A stretch of 61,711 bases of DNA from Caballeronia catudaia. Its GTDB lineage: Bacteria; Pseudomonadota; Gammaproteobacteria; Burkholderiales; Burkholderiaceae. Numbering within the stretch: position 1 is the first letter of the stretch; each line of letters starts with the position of its first letter. The notes beneath the pieces were generated by a model. That model made no database searches and was not told where the DNA came from. It worked only from the letters and a program-made list of their open reading frames with translations. The stretch lies in assembly GCF_001544755.2 (NCBI RefSeq), contig NZ_FCOF02000040.1, positions 1-61,711 on the forward strand, given 5' to 3'. Positions 53,263 to 61,619 of the stretch are shown in pieces. The position numbers and the translations under genes are program-made.

Positions 53263-53300
53263 GCTCGCGATTGCGCGCTGTCCGGCGCGCAATCGCGAGC
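53263..53300 (+). terminator. Long perfect hairpin after the DUF1801 gene
   Basis: Arms GCTCGCGATTGCGCGC (53263-53278) and GCGCGCAATCGCGAGC (53285-53300) are perfectly complementary around a 6-base loop. The stem is 16 bp and GC-rich but no T-run follows, so it probably ends transcription weakly or protects the mRNA end. Confidence 0.55.
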
Positions 53301-53428
53301 AAACGTTTGCCTTCCGCGAGCCCCTCCAGCCGTCCCGCTCCAGGTAGCGACGGTCCTGCCGTTTTCGGACCAAAACGCCTGAATCATTTCTTTACAAATA
53401 CGAAACGTCCGGTCACAATCCCCAACGA

Positions 53429-53447
53429 AATAATAACGATTCGCATT
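53429..53447. promoter_or_regulatory. Weak Fur-box-like site upstream of the receptor
   Basis: A 19-bp AT-rich stretch (AATAATAACGATTCGCATT) matches the Fur consensus at about 10 of 19 positions and lies 31 bp before the receptor ATG, where Fur would block transcription. The match is marginal. Confidence 0.35.
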
Positions 53448-53477
53448 TACGCGCGCCATGCAACAAGAGAAATAAGC

Positions 53478-55661
53478 ATGAAATCAGGTGATATGAATCC
53501 GGTCGCCCTGCGGCCTATGAAGCTGGCTGCGCTGGTGCTGTTCGCCGTCGCGCCGCTCGCTTGCGCGCAGCCGGCGGACGCGCCGTTGGGGGCGTCGCAA
53601 CCCGTGGACGCGGACAGCACGCTGCCCGCCGTCAAGGTGACCGCGCAGAACGAGGATCAACCTTATGGTCCGACCAAAGGCTATGTCGCGAAGGAATCGA
53701 CTGCGCTGAAGAACAGCGCGTCGCTGCTCGAAACGCCGCAGTCCGTGTCGGTCGTCACGCGCGAGCAGATGGATCAGCAGAACGCGCAGACGCTCAACGC
53801 CGCCGTGCGCTATGTGTCGGGTGTGACGCCCGAAACGCGTGGCGGCATCGCGACGCGCTATGACCTGCTGAAGGTGCGCGGCTTCGACGCCGACAAGTAC
53901 TGGAACGGTCTCAAGCTGCTCGACAACGCGTGGTACGCGGTGCCGCAACTCGATCCGTTCATGATGGAGCGCATCGAAGTGCTCAAGGGCCCGGTGTCGG
54001 TGCTCTACGGGCAGGCGGCGGCGGGCGGCCTGCTCGATCAGGAAAGCAGGCTGCCGACCGTCGTGCCGCTGCACGAAGTGGGCGTCGAGTTCGGCAACTA
54101 CGCGCACAAGCAGGCCACGTTCGATTTCTCCGGCCCGATTGCGGGCGATCAGCGCTATCTGTATCGCATCACCGGTCTCGTGCGTTCGGAAGACGGACAG
54201 GTCGAATCGACGATGAACAAGCGCATCGCCATTGCGCCGTCGTTCACATGGCGCCCCGACAACAAGACCTCGCTCACGCTGTACGGCCTGTATCAGCACG
54301 ATCCGCGCAGCACGTCGTATGGCAGCGTGCCGCCGCAAGGCACGGTGCTGTTCAACCCGAACGGCAAGCTGTCGAGCGATTTCTACGACGGCGATCACAA
54401 CTTCGAGAGCTTCAATCGCGTGCAGGAAGCGATCGGCTACAAGTTCGACCGCAAGCTCAACAACGCGTGGACGTTCCGCTCGACCGGCCGCCTGATCCAT
54501 CTCGCGCAGGACTACAAGAGCGTCTATGCGAGCGGGCTCGAAGACGATCTGCGCACGCTCGACCGCGGCACGGCGGCGTCGAAGGACAATCTCAACACGA
54601 TCAGCTTCGACAATCAGCTCGAAGGCAATTTCTCGACGGGCTCGATCGAGCACGCGGTGCTGTTCGGCTTCGATTATCAGCATTACGCGAGCAACTTCGA
54701 TGCAGGCTTCGGCGCCGCGCCGACGCTCGACATGTTCGCGCCGGACTACAACCAGGCGATCACGCCGCCGGACCGCTATCACCAGGTGTTGAGCGGCACG
54801 CAGTACGGCGTCTATGCGCAGGATCAGCTCCGCTGGGGCAACGTGATCCTCACGCTCGGCGGACGCGAAGACTGGGCGAGCAGCGATTCGAACAACACGA
54901 CGTACAACATCGTCTCGCATCAGTTCGATCGCGCGTTCACGTGGCGCGCCGGTTTGTCGTACGTGTTCGACAGCGGCATCGCGCCGTACTTTAGCTATAC
55001 CGAATCGTTCACGCCGCAGGCGGGCACTGACATCAGCGGCCAGCAGTTCTCGCCGGAGCGCGGGCGTCAGTATGAACTCGGCGTGAAGTTCGCACCGAAG
55101 GGCTACAACGCATTCTTCTCGGCCGCACTGTTCGATCTGACGCGCAAGAACCTGCTGACCGTCAATGCGGACAACCCGGCCTTCCAGACGGCGGCCGGCG
55201 AAGCGCGATCGCTCGGCGTCGAGCTCGAAGCGAAGGCGAGCCTCACGGATTCGCTGAACGTCACCGCGAGCTATACGTATCTGAACACGAAGTACACGAA
55301 GGACAACAGCGGTCTCGAAGGCAAGTTCCTGCTCGCGATTCCGCAGAATCAGGCTTCGTTGTGGGCGTATTACACCGTCAATCGCGGGCCGCTCGCCGGT
55401 CTCTCGATGGGCGCGGGCGGACGCTACACCGGCACGACGTACAGCAGCGACAACAGCTTCAAGGTGTCGAGCTTCTTCCTCGTGGATGCCGTGCTGCGCT
55501 ACGACCTCGGCCGTGCGGCGGCGCAGTTGAAGGGCGCGGAGCTTTACGTGAACGCGCAGAACCTCTTAAACAAGGAATACGTTGCGTCGTGCTACTACGG
55601 CAGCTGGTGTGCGTTCGGGTATGGACGCCAGGTCTTCGCCGGCATGAACTATCACTGGTAA
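53478..55661 (+). CDS. TonB-dependent outer membrane receptor
   Basis: A 727-residue receptor: signal peptide, a TonB-box region (STLPAVKVTAQNE), an N-terminal plug (LLETPQSVSVVTREQMDQQN; RIEVLKGPVSVLYGQAAAGG) and a 22-strand beta barrel ending in Trp (MNYHW). The sequence type is that of ferric-siderophore receptors (FhuA/FoxA-like), but the genes that follow are of the organosulfur type, so the ligand may not be iron-bound. A frame extending upstream is not family-like; the ATG behind AGAGAAA was chosen. Confidence 0.92.
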   Translation: MKSGDMNPVALRPMKLAALVLFAVAPLACAQPADAPLGASQPVDADSTLPAVKVTAQNEDQPYGPTKGYVAKESTALKNSASLLETPQSVSVVTREQMDQQNAQTLNAAVRYVSGVTPETRGGIATRYDLLKVRGFDADKYWNGLKLLDNAWYAVPQLDPFMMERIEVLKGPVSVLYGQAAAGGLLDQESRLPTVVPLHEVGVEFGNYAHKQATFDFSGPIAGDQRYLYRITGLVRSEDGQVESTMNKRIAIAPSFTWRPDNKTSLTLYGLYQHDPRSTSYGSVPPQGTVLFNPNGKLSSDFYDGDHNFESFNRVQEAIGYKFDRKLNNAWTFRSTGRLIHLAQDYKSVYASGLEDDLRTLDRGTAASKDNLNTISFDNQLEGNFSTGSIEHAVLFGFDYQHYASNFDAGFGAAPTLDMFAPDYNQAITPPDRYHQVLSGTQYGVYAQDQLRWGNVILTLGGREDWASSDSNNTTYNIVSHQFDRAFTWRAGLSYVFDSGIAPYFSYTESFTPQAGTDISGQQFSPERGRQYELGVKFAPKGYNAFFSAALFDLTRKNLLTVNADNPAFQTAAGEARSLGVELEAKASLTDSLNVTASYTYLNTKYTKDNSGLEGKFLLAIPQNQASLWAYYTVNRGPLAGLSMGAGGRYTGTTYSSDNSFKVSSFFLVDAVLRYDLGRAAAQLKGAELYVNAQNLLNKEYVASCYYGSWCAFGYGRQVFAGMNYHW

Positions 55662-55717
55662 GCACGTTTCATTGCACTGCGTCTTCATGGCGCAGCGCAT
55701 TCTTTCCGGCGCTTTAT

Positions 55718-55757
55718 CGCGAACGAAGCTATCCGTATCGGGATTTCTTCGTTCGCG
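55718..55757. repeat. Inverted repeat between receptor and binding-protein genes
   Basis: CGCGAACGAAG (55718-55728) and CTTCGTTCGCG (55747-55757) are perfect complements with an 18-bp spacer. It could be an operator or a transcript-end hairpin; no T-run follows. Confidence 0.5.
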
Positions 55758-55811
55758 CGTGAGGAAGCGGCAAGTACATTGATTGCCTGCCGCTTCCCAC
55801 GATATCCCCGC

Positions 55812-56828
55812 ATGACGCCGACCTTTCCATTGCAGCGCTTCTTCGCCGTGCTCGCTTCGATCGCGGCATTCGCCTGGCCTTTGCAGACCGCGCACGCCGA
55901 AGGCAAGGTGAAGGTCGTCGATCAATACGGCATCGGCTCGCTGCTGCTCAAGGTGGCGAAGGACCAGAAGCTCATCGAGAAAGCGGGCGAGCGCGCGGGC
56001 CTCGATATCGACGTGCAATGGAATACGCTCTCGGGCGGCGCGGCCGTGAACGAGTCGTTGCTGTCGGGCGCGGCGGATATCGCGACCATCGGCATCGGGC
56101 CGTTGATGACGATCTGGGACCGCACGCGCGGGCATCAGGACTTTCGCGCGATCGCGGCGCAAAGCGCGGTGCCCGTGTATCTCGTGACGAACGATCCGCG
56201 CATTCGCAGCGTGAAGGATATCGGCGAAAAGGATCGCATCGCGGTAGTGTCGGTGGCCGTGTCGCAGCAGGGGCGGCTGTTGCAGATGGCTTCCGCGCAA
56301 GCTTACGGCGATGCCGACTATGCGCGTCTCGACCGCTTCGAAGTCAACATGCCGCACGCGGATGCGACCACTGCGATGCTGTCCGGCAACTCGGTCATCA
56401 ATCTGCACTTCTCGAATGCGCCTTATCAGTATCAGGAACTCGAGAACCCGAAGATCCGCAAGGTGACGAGTTCGACCGAGATTCTCGGCGGGCCGTCGAC
56501 GGGCAGCGTCGTCGTGACTTCGGACAAATGGCGCAAGGACAATCCGAAGACCTATGCCGCCGTGCGCGCTGCACTCGACGATGCGGCGAGGCTCGTCGAG
56601 AAGGACAAGGCGCAGGCCGCCGCCATCTACATCCGACAGGACGGCTCGAAGCTGTCGCCTGCGTTCGTCGAGCGCATTCTGAGCGACAAGGACACGAGCT
56701 TCACGACGACACCGCAAAACACGCTGCAACTCGGCACGTTCCTGCACAAGGTCGGTGTGATTCGACACGAGCCGAAGTCCTGGCGCGACTATTTTTTCGC
56801 CGACGACACCAACGCGCAGGGCAGTTAA
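55812..56828 (+). CDS. Periplasmic binding protein, TauA/SsuA/NrtA type
   Basis: A 338-residue protein with a signal peptide (FFAVLASIAAFAWPLQTAHA) and the NMT1/TauA fold (DQYGIGSLLLKVAKDQKLIE, NESLLSGAADIATIGIGPLM). The family feeds ABC importers for taurine, sulfonates, sulfate esters, nitrate or thiamine precursors. No ABC permease or ATPase gene follows, so it must work with a transporter encoded elsewhere. Start set by the signal peptide; ribosome binding site weak. Confidence 0.88.
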   Translation: MTPTFPLQRFFAVLASIAAFAWPLQTAHAEGKVKVVDQYGIGSLLLKVAKDQKLIEKAGERAGLDIDVQWNTLSGGAAVNESLLSGAADIATIGIGPLMTIWDRTRGHQDFRAIAAQSAVPVYLVTNDPRIRSVKDIGEKDRIAVVSVAVSQQGRLLQMASAQAYGDADYARLDRFEVNMPHADATTAMLSGNSVINLHFSNAPYQYQELENPKIRKVTSSTEILGGPSTGSVVVTSDKWRKDNPKTYAAVRAALDDAARLVEKDKAQAAAIYIRQDGSKLSPAFVERILSDKDTSFTTTPQNTLQLGTFLHKVGVIRHEPKSWRDYFFADDTNAQGS

Positions 56829-56863
56829 GCGTTTTTATTTCCAATTGATAAGGAAACCGAATC

Positions 56864-57811
56864 ATGAACGCAGCCGCCATCCAGCATGATGCAGATCTGA
56901 CGGTCAATCCGCTTTCGGCGCATATCGGCGCGGAAATCAGCGGTGTCGATCTCACGCGCCCTTTGTCATCCGGGCAGGTCGAAGCGATCCGCGCCGCGTT
57001 GCTCGAATGGCGCGTGGTCTTCTTTCGCGAGCAGTTTCTGAGTCACGAGCAGCATGTCGCGTTCTCGGCGCAATTCGGCGCGCTCACGGTCGGGCATCCG
57101 GTGTTCGGTCATGTCGAAGGACATCCGGAAATCTATTCGATCTCGAAGTTCCGCAAGGCCACGCGCTTCGATGGCCCGTCGGTATTGCGGCCCTGGACCG
57201 GATGGCATACGGATGTCACCGCCGCCGTCAACCCGCCGTTCGCGTCGATTCTGCGCGGCGTGACGATTCCGCCCTATGGCGGCGACACGCAATGGACCAA
57301 TCTCGTGACCGCTTACGAGAAGCTCTCCGCGCCGCTGCGCACTTTCGTCGACGGCTTGCGCGGCGTGCATCGCTTCGCGCCGCCGCAAGGCGCGAGCGGC
57401 ACCGACGCGTTCACGAAAGCCGTCAGCGATCACACGCTGGTGAGCGAGCATCCGCTCGTGCGCGTGCATCCCGAGACCGGCGAGCGCGCGCTGTATGTGA
57501 GTCCGGGCTTCCTCAAGCACGTCGTGGGGCTTGCGCCGCGCGAGAGTCAGGTGTTGCTCGAACTGCTTTGGGAGCATGTCACGCGGCCGGAATTCACGGT
57601 GCGCTTCAAGTGGGAGCCGGGCAGCATCGCGTTCTGGGACAACCGCACGACCGCGCATCTCGCGCCCAGCGATATCTTCGATCTCGACTTCGATCGTCAG
57701 TTGTATCGCACGACGCTCGTCGGCGATGTGCCCGTGGGGCCGGACGGGCAGCAGTCGGTGGCGGTGCAGGGGACGCCCGTGGGCGCGGCGGCCGCGGTGG
57801 CTTTGAATTGA
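56864..57811 (+). CDS. TauD/TfdA-family Fe(II)/2-oxoglutarate dioxygenase
   Basis: A 315-residue enzyme with the iron ligands WHTD (His-x-Asp) and TAHLAP (second His), and the 2-oxoglutarate Arg in DRQLYRTTLVGD. Family members release sulfite from taurine (TauD), or sulfate from alkyl sulfate esters (AtsK); the segments RGVTIPPYGGDTQWTNLVTA and ALYVSPGF fit the group. It follows the binding-protein gene by 35 bp, so both are likely one operon for organosulfur use. Substrate not fixed by sequence. Confidence 0.93.
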   Translation: MNAAAIQHDADLTVNPLSAHIGAEISGVDLTRPLSSGQVEAIRAALLEWRVVFFREQFLSHEQHVAFSAQFGALTVGHPVFGHVEGHPEIYSISKFRKATRFDGPSVLRPWTGWHTDVTAAVNPPFASILRGVTIPPYGGDTQWTNLVTAYEKLSAPLRTFVDGLRGVHRFAPPQGASGTDAFTKAVSDHTLVSEHPLVRVHPETGERALYVSPGFLKHVVGLAPRESQVLLELLWEHVTRPEFTVRFKWEPGSIAFWDNRTTAHLAPSDIFDLDFDRQLYRTTLVGDVPVGPDGQQSVAVQGTPVGAAAAVALN

Positions 57812-57946
57812 CTTTTGATGACGCGGGCGCGTACGCATCGCGCCCAGCGTAGATCGCAACTAACGGTCTTTCCGCGCCGCCACAGCCTTCAGCTTTGCCA
57901 TTGGCTATTAAGAGAATGGCTTGCCTGGACGACTCGCGCAGGCCCG

Positions 57947-57952
57947 TATAAT
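57947..57952 (+). promoter_or_regulatory. Candidate -10 hexamer of the symporter gene
   Basis: A consensus TATAAT lies 118 bp upstream of the symporter start. TTGCCT-like and CCTGGA hexamers sit 17-20 bp upstream of it, so the -35 is not certain. The long 5' leader that would result has no recognised riboswitch. Confidence 0.45.
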
Positions 57953-58070
57953 CCCTCCCTTCCTGCGATTCCGTGCCCGCGCAGGCACACCCGCCAGCGT
58001 CGAATCGCTGGTTCATCCCTATTCCGAACGCCTGTTCAGGACAGGCCGAAGCACGAAAGGAACGCCCCGC

Positions 58071-59654
58071 GTGGAAAGTCTCTTCCAGTCCGTGAACGCA
58101 TTGTTTGCCTTCATCGCGCCGATCTCGGATTTCTTGTGGGACTTCCCCACTAATTTCAAAGCCTGGTCGCGCATTCCCGTGCTCGGGCAGTTTTCGTTCG
58201 CGATTCTCTTGCTCGTCGGCGTGGGCATCCACTTCACGATCCGCACGCGTTTCATCCAGACGATGAACGTCGGCAAGATCGTGCGCATCATGTTGCGGCG
58301 CCAGACGTCGAAGACCGGCGTCAGCGCGCTCGCGTCGTTCATGCTCGGGCTCGCGATGCGCGCGGGGCCGGGCAATATCGTCGGCATCACGGGCGCGATC
58401 TCCGTCGGCGGGCCGGGCGCGCTGTTCTGGATGTGGGTCGCCGCGTTCTTCGGCATGGCCACGGCCTTCATGGAATCGACGCTCGCGCAACTCTTCAAGG
58501 AGAAGAAGCACGACGAGTTCGTCGGCGGCCTGCCGTTCTACGGGCGGCGCGTTCTCGGCGACAGGCGCATCGTCGGCACGTTCCTGTCGGTCGTGTTCAT
58601 CGTCTATGCGCTTTTCAACGTGCCGCCGCAAACGTTCAACGTGTTCACCGCGATCGGCACCATCGCCGATACGGTGTCCGGCGCGCATCTCGCGCGACAG
58701 TCGACGGTGTACTACGTCATCGCGGCCGCGCTCGTCGCGGCGTGCGCGTTCATCATCATGGGCGGCATCCGGCGCGTGACTGCCTATACCGATGTGCTCG
58801 TGCCCATCAAGGCGGCGCTCTTCTGCCTGATGTCGCTCGTCATCATTCTCATCAATCTGCCGCTGATTCCGTACTTCTTTCACGAGGTGATCGTCGGTGC
58901 GTTCGCGCCGCATGCGCTCTTTGGCGGCGCGATCGGCACCGCGCTCGCGCAGGGCGTCAAGCGCGGGTTGATGTCGAACGAGGCGGGGCAGGGCACCATC
59001 ACGATGGCCGCCGCCATCGCCGATAACGATCACCCGTGCGAGCAAGGCTTCGTGCAGAGTCTCGGCGTGTTCTTCGACACGATGGTCATCTGCACGATGA
59101 CCGGCTTCATCGTCGTGATGGCGCATGTATGGACCGGAACCGTCGATGGCCAGGCGTGGGAATCGGTCAGGGCTTCGAAGATCACGGTCTATCTCGCATC
59201 GGTCGAAACGCTCGTGCCGGTCTCGGTCGCGCAGGTCGTGAAGATCGTGATGTGCGTGTGCTATGGCCTCTTCGCATTCACCACGCTGCTCGGCATGATT
59301 TCATTCGCGGAGATCTCGGCGAACTTCATTTCGCGCAGTCCGCGTTTCATCGCGGGCATTCGTGTCGTGGGCTCGCTCGTGTTCGTGCCGTTCGGCGCGC
59401 TCACCGTGCTGGCCGGACTCGAATTGCCGAATCTGTGGGCGCTGTCCGATCTGATGAACATCGTGATGGTGCTGCTCAACGTGCCGATCCTGCTCATCGG
59501 GCAACGTCTCGTGTACAAGGCGCTCGCGCATTACCGCGCGACACGCGGCGGACCGTTCGTATCGGAAGAGATCGGCGTGCGGACCGCGTATTGGTCGATG
59601 AAACGCGACGCCGTCGCGAAGCGGGAAGACGTTCGCGAGCGCGTCGAAAGTTAG
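58071..59654 (+). CDS. Alanine/glycine:cation symporter (AgcS/AlsT family)
   Basis: A 527-residue inner membrane transporter of about 11-12 helices with the family motif RAGPGNIVGITGAISVGGPG and GLMSNEAGQGTITMAAA. It imports alanine or glycine with Na+ or H+. The GTG start follows AAAGGAA; the longer frame upstream lacks membrane-protein features. Its stop overlaps the convergent stop of the carbonic anhydrase gene. Confidence 0.93.
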   Translation: MESLFQSVNALFAFIAPISDFLWDFPTNFKAWSRIPVLGQFSFAILLLVGVGIHFTIRTRFIQTMNVGKIVRIMLRRQTSKTGVSALASFMLGLAMRAGPGNIVGITGAISVGGPGALFWMWVAAFFGMATAFMESTLAQLFKEKKHDEFVGGLPFYGRRVLGDRRIVGTFLSVVFIVYALFNVPPQTFNVFTAIGTIADTVSGAHLARQSTVYYVIAAALVAACAFIIMGGIRRVTAYTDVLVPIKAALFCLMSLVIILINLPLIPYFFHEVIVGAFAPHALFGGAIGTALAQGVKRGLMSNEAGQGTITMAAAIADNDHPCEQGFVQSLGVFFDTMVICTMTGFIVVMAHVWTGTVDGQAWESVRASKITVYLASVETLVPVSVAQVVKIVMCVCYGLFAFTTLLGMISFAEISANFISRSPRFIAGIRVVGSLVFVPFGALTVLAGLELPNLWALSDLMNIVMVLLNVPILLIGQRLVYKALAHYRATRGGPFVSEEIGVRTAYWSMKRDAVAKREDVRERVES

Positions 59655-60394
59655 GCGCTGAAAAACTCCACCGCGCCGGTGCTGATGTTGTACATCGCGC
59701 CGGCGATCTTGATCGCGTGCTGGCTTTCCATTTCGTTGAGCACCGTGCTGTCGCGGCGAATGTTCGCGAGCGTCAGTTCGACGTTCTTGCGCGCGACTTT
59801 ATCGACGAATGCGTAATTGGTCGCGGTGCGCTCGCCATCGTATTGCGTGGCATCGACGGCCGGTTTGACGCGCGCAAGCAAGCCGGTGAGATTGCCCAGT
59901 TCGACGTTGGCGATCGCGCCTTTGATCGCGCCGCACGAAGTATGTCCCATCACGAGCACGACTTTCGCGCCCATCAGCCTGGTCGCGAATTCCATGCTGC
60001 CGAGAATGTCGGCGTTCTCGATATTGCCCGCGATGCGGCAATTGAAAATATCGCCGATGCCGAGATCCATGATGACTTCCGCGGGCGCGCGCGAGTCGAT
60101 GCAACTGAGCAGCACAGCCGCCGGATACTGGCCTTTCGCGCTCGCTTTCTGTTCATTCAGGTAATTGCGCGGCTTGCGCTCGCCTTTCTGAAAGCGCTCG
60201 TTGCCGCGCTTCATCGCCTGAATGATCTGCTCGGGCGTCATGCCGTCGCGCTGCGCCTTGGTGAGCGCATCGGCGTGGGCGGGTATCGTAAGAAGAGACG
60301 GGAGGGCGAGTCCGGCGAAAGTCGCGGAGGCCGACTTGAGAAAACCCCGGCGGCAGGCAATGCAGTGCAGCGGATGCTTCGATTCTTCGCGCAT
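59651..60394 (-). CDS. Beta-class carbonic anhydrase with Tat signal
   Basis: A 247-residue enzyme with a twin-arginine signal (CRRGFLKSASATFAGLALPS) and the zinc motifs CIDSRAP (Cys, Asp-Arg dyad) and HTSCGA (His, Cys). Beta carbonic anhydrases interconvert CO2 and bicarbonate; the Tat signal sends it folded to the periplasm. GAGGAG precedes the ATG. Upstream by 113 bp is a LysR gene on the same strand. Confidence 0.92.
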   Translation of the reverse strand: MREESKHPLHCIACRRGFLKSASATFAGLALPSLLTIPAHADALTKAQRDGMTPEQIIQAMKRGNERFQKGERKPRNYLNEQKASAKGQYPAAVLLSCIDSRAPAEVIMDLGIGDIFNCRIAGNIENADILGSMEFATRLMGAKVVLVMGHTSCGAIKGAIANVELGNLTGLLARVKPAVDATQYDGERTATNYAFVDKVARKNVELTLANIRRDSTVLNEMESQHAIKIAGAMYNISTGAVEFFSA

Positions 60395-60506
60395 GACCTC
60401 GCTCCTCGTTCTCGAAAGGATTGGGCCTTCTTGACGCTTCTGTTGCCAGCAGAAGTGTTCAACGGAAACGCGGCGAACGCAATGCGCGCTTCTTCTGATG
60501 ACAATG

Positions 60507-61403
60507 TCACGCCGATGACGTAGCGACCCGCCGCGCGATTTCGAGAAAATTCGCGGTTTTGGCGGGCGTCGCGTCGATGCGCGATGCCAGCGCGAGACGA
60601 ATCGTGATCGCGCTGCCGAAGGCGTCGGTGTACGCGACGCCATCGACCTGAATCTGGCACACGGACGCCGGCACGAGCGACACGCCGAATTCCGCCGCGA
60701 CGAGATTCACGACTGACGAGAGCTGCGGCGCCTGCTGCCCGGCGACCGGCTCGAATCCCGCTTCGCGGCATGCACCGACGATGACGTCGTGCAAGGTCGG
60801 GCTCGCCTCGCGCGGCAGCATCACGAACGGATCGTCCGCGAGCGCGGCGAGCGGCACCTTGCGCTTTTTCGCGAGCTTGTGCGTGGCGGGCAGCACGATT
60901 TTCATCGGCTCGATGGCGATGTGATTGATCTGCACGCCGGCGGGCGACTGGCTGCCGAGACGAACGAAGGCCACGTCCACGCGGCCGGCGTCGAGATGCG
61001 CGAGCAGTTGCGCAGTGTTGCCTTCGGTGAGCGTGAGCGTGACGTTCGGATACGCCTGCCGGTACGAGCGAATGAGCTTCGAGACGACCGGATTGAACGC
61101 GGCCGATCCCGTGAAGCCGATATTGAGCTGCCCGATCTCGCCGCGCCCCGCGCTCTGCGCCTTTTCGACGGCGAGGCGCGCGTCGGTCATGAGACGCTTG
61201 GCGTCGACGGCGAACGCTTCGCCGGCTTCCGTGAGCACGACGCCGTGCCCCGTGCGCCGGAAGAGCCGCACGCCGATTTCGTCCTCCAGCGCGTGAATCT
61301 GCTGACTGAGCGGCGGCTGCCCGATGCCGAGCCGCTCGGCCGCGCGCGTCACGTTGCGCTCCTCGGCGACGGCCAGAAAATAGCGGATATGACGCAGCTC
61401 CAT
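60507..61403 (-). CDS. LysR family transcriptional regulator (CatR/BenM-like)
   Basis: A 298-residue LysR protein: MELRHIRYFLAVAEERNVTR AAERLGIGQPPLSQQIHALEDE (helix-turn-helix) and the co-inducer domain (IGFTGSAAFNPVVSKLIRSY, FVRLGSQSPAGVQI). Resembles regulators of aromatic or organic acid catabolism. Divergent from sdhC, with an inverted repeat next to its start; it may regulate itself or its neighbours. Confidence 0.93.
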   Translation of the reverse strand: MELRHIRYFLAVAEERNVTRAAERLGIGQPPLSQQIHALEDEIGVRLFRRTGHGVVLTEAGEAFAVDAKRLMTDARLAVEKAQSAGRGEIGQLNIGFTGSAAFNPVVSKLIRSYRQAYPNVTLTLTEGNTAQLLAHLDAGRVDVAFVRLGSQSPAGVQINHIAIEPMKIVLPATHKLAKKRKVPLAALADDPFVMLPREASPTLHDVIVGACREAGFEPVAGQQAPQLSSVVNLVAAEFGVSLVPASVCQIQVDGVAYTDAFGSAITIRLALASRIDATPAKTANFLEIARRVATSSA

Positions 61404-61406
61404 GCG

Positions 61407-61445
61407 ATATCTATAAAAAGTATTTCAGATAGACGAGATAGATAT
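61407..61445. promoter_or_regulatory. Inverted repeat upstream of the LysR gene
   Basis: ATATCTAT (61407-61414) and ATAGATAT (61438-61445) are perfect inverted repeats with a 23-bp spacer in the LysR-sdhC gap, right beside the LysR start codon. LysR proteins bind such sites as tetramers, so autoregulation is likely. Confidence 0.45.
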
Positions 61446-61619
61446 TGGACAGTATATCAATCGCGCGACAAAATACCGCTATCGCGCAGTGCGCGGGCTA
61501 GAAACTTTTCCCCAATTACATCGCCGGTCGCTTTTCGAGCGAAACAGGCTGGACGAGTCGCGCGCCCGCGTCGTCTTTGATGGCGCGAATCGTCAATCAG
61601 ATTGGGAAGGGGTCTAACC

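Noticed and set aside
57897..58070. A glycine riboswitch before the alanine/glycine symporter
   Set aside because: The leader lacks the conserved core sequences of the glycine aptamer as I know them.
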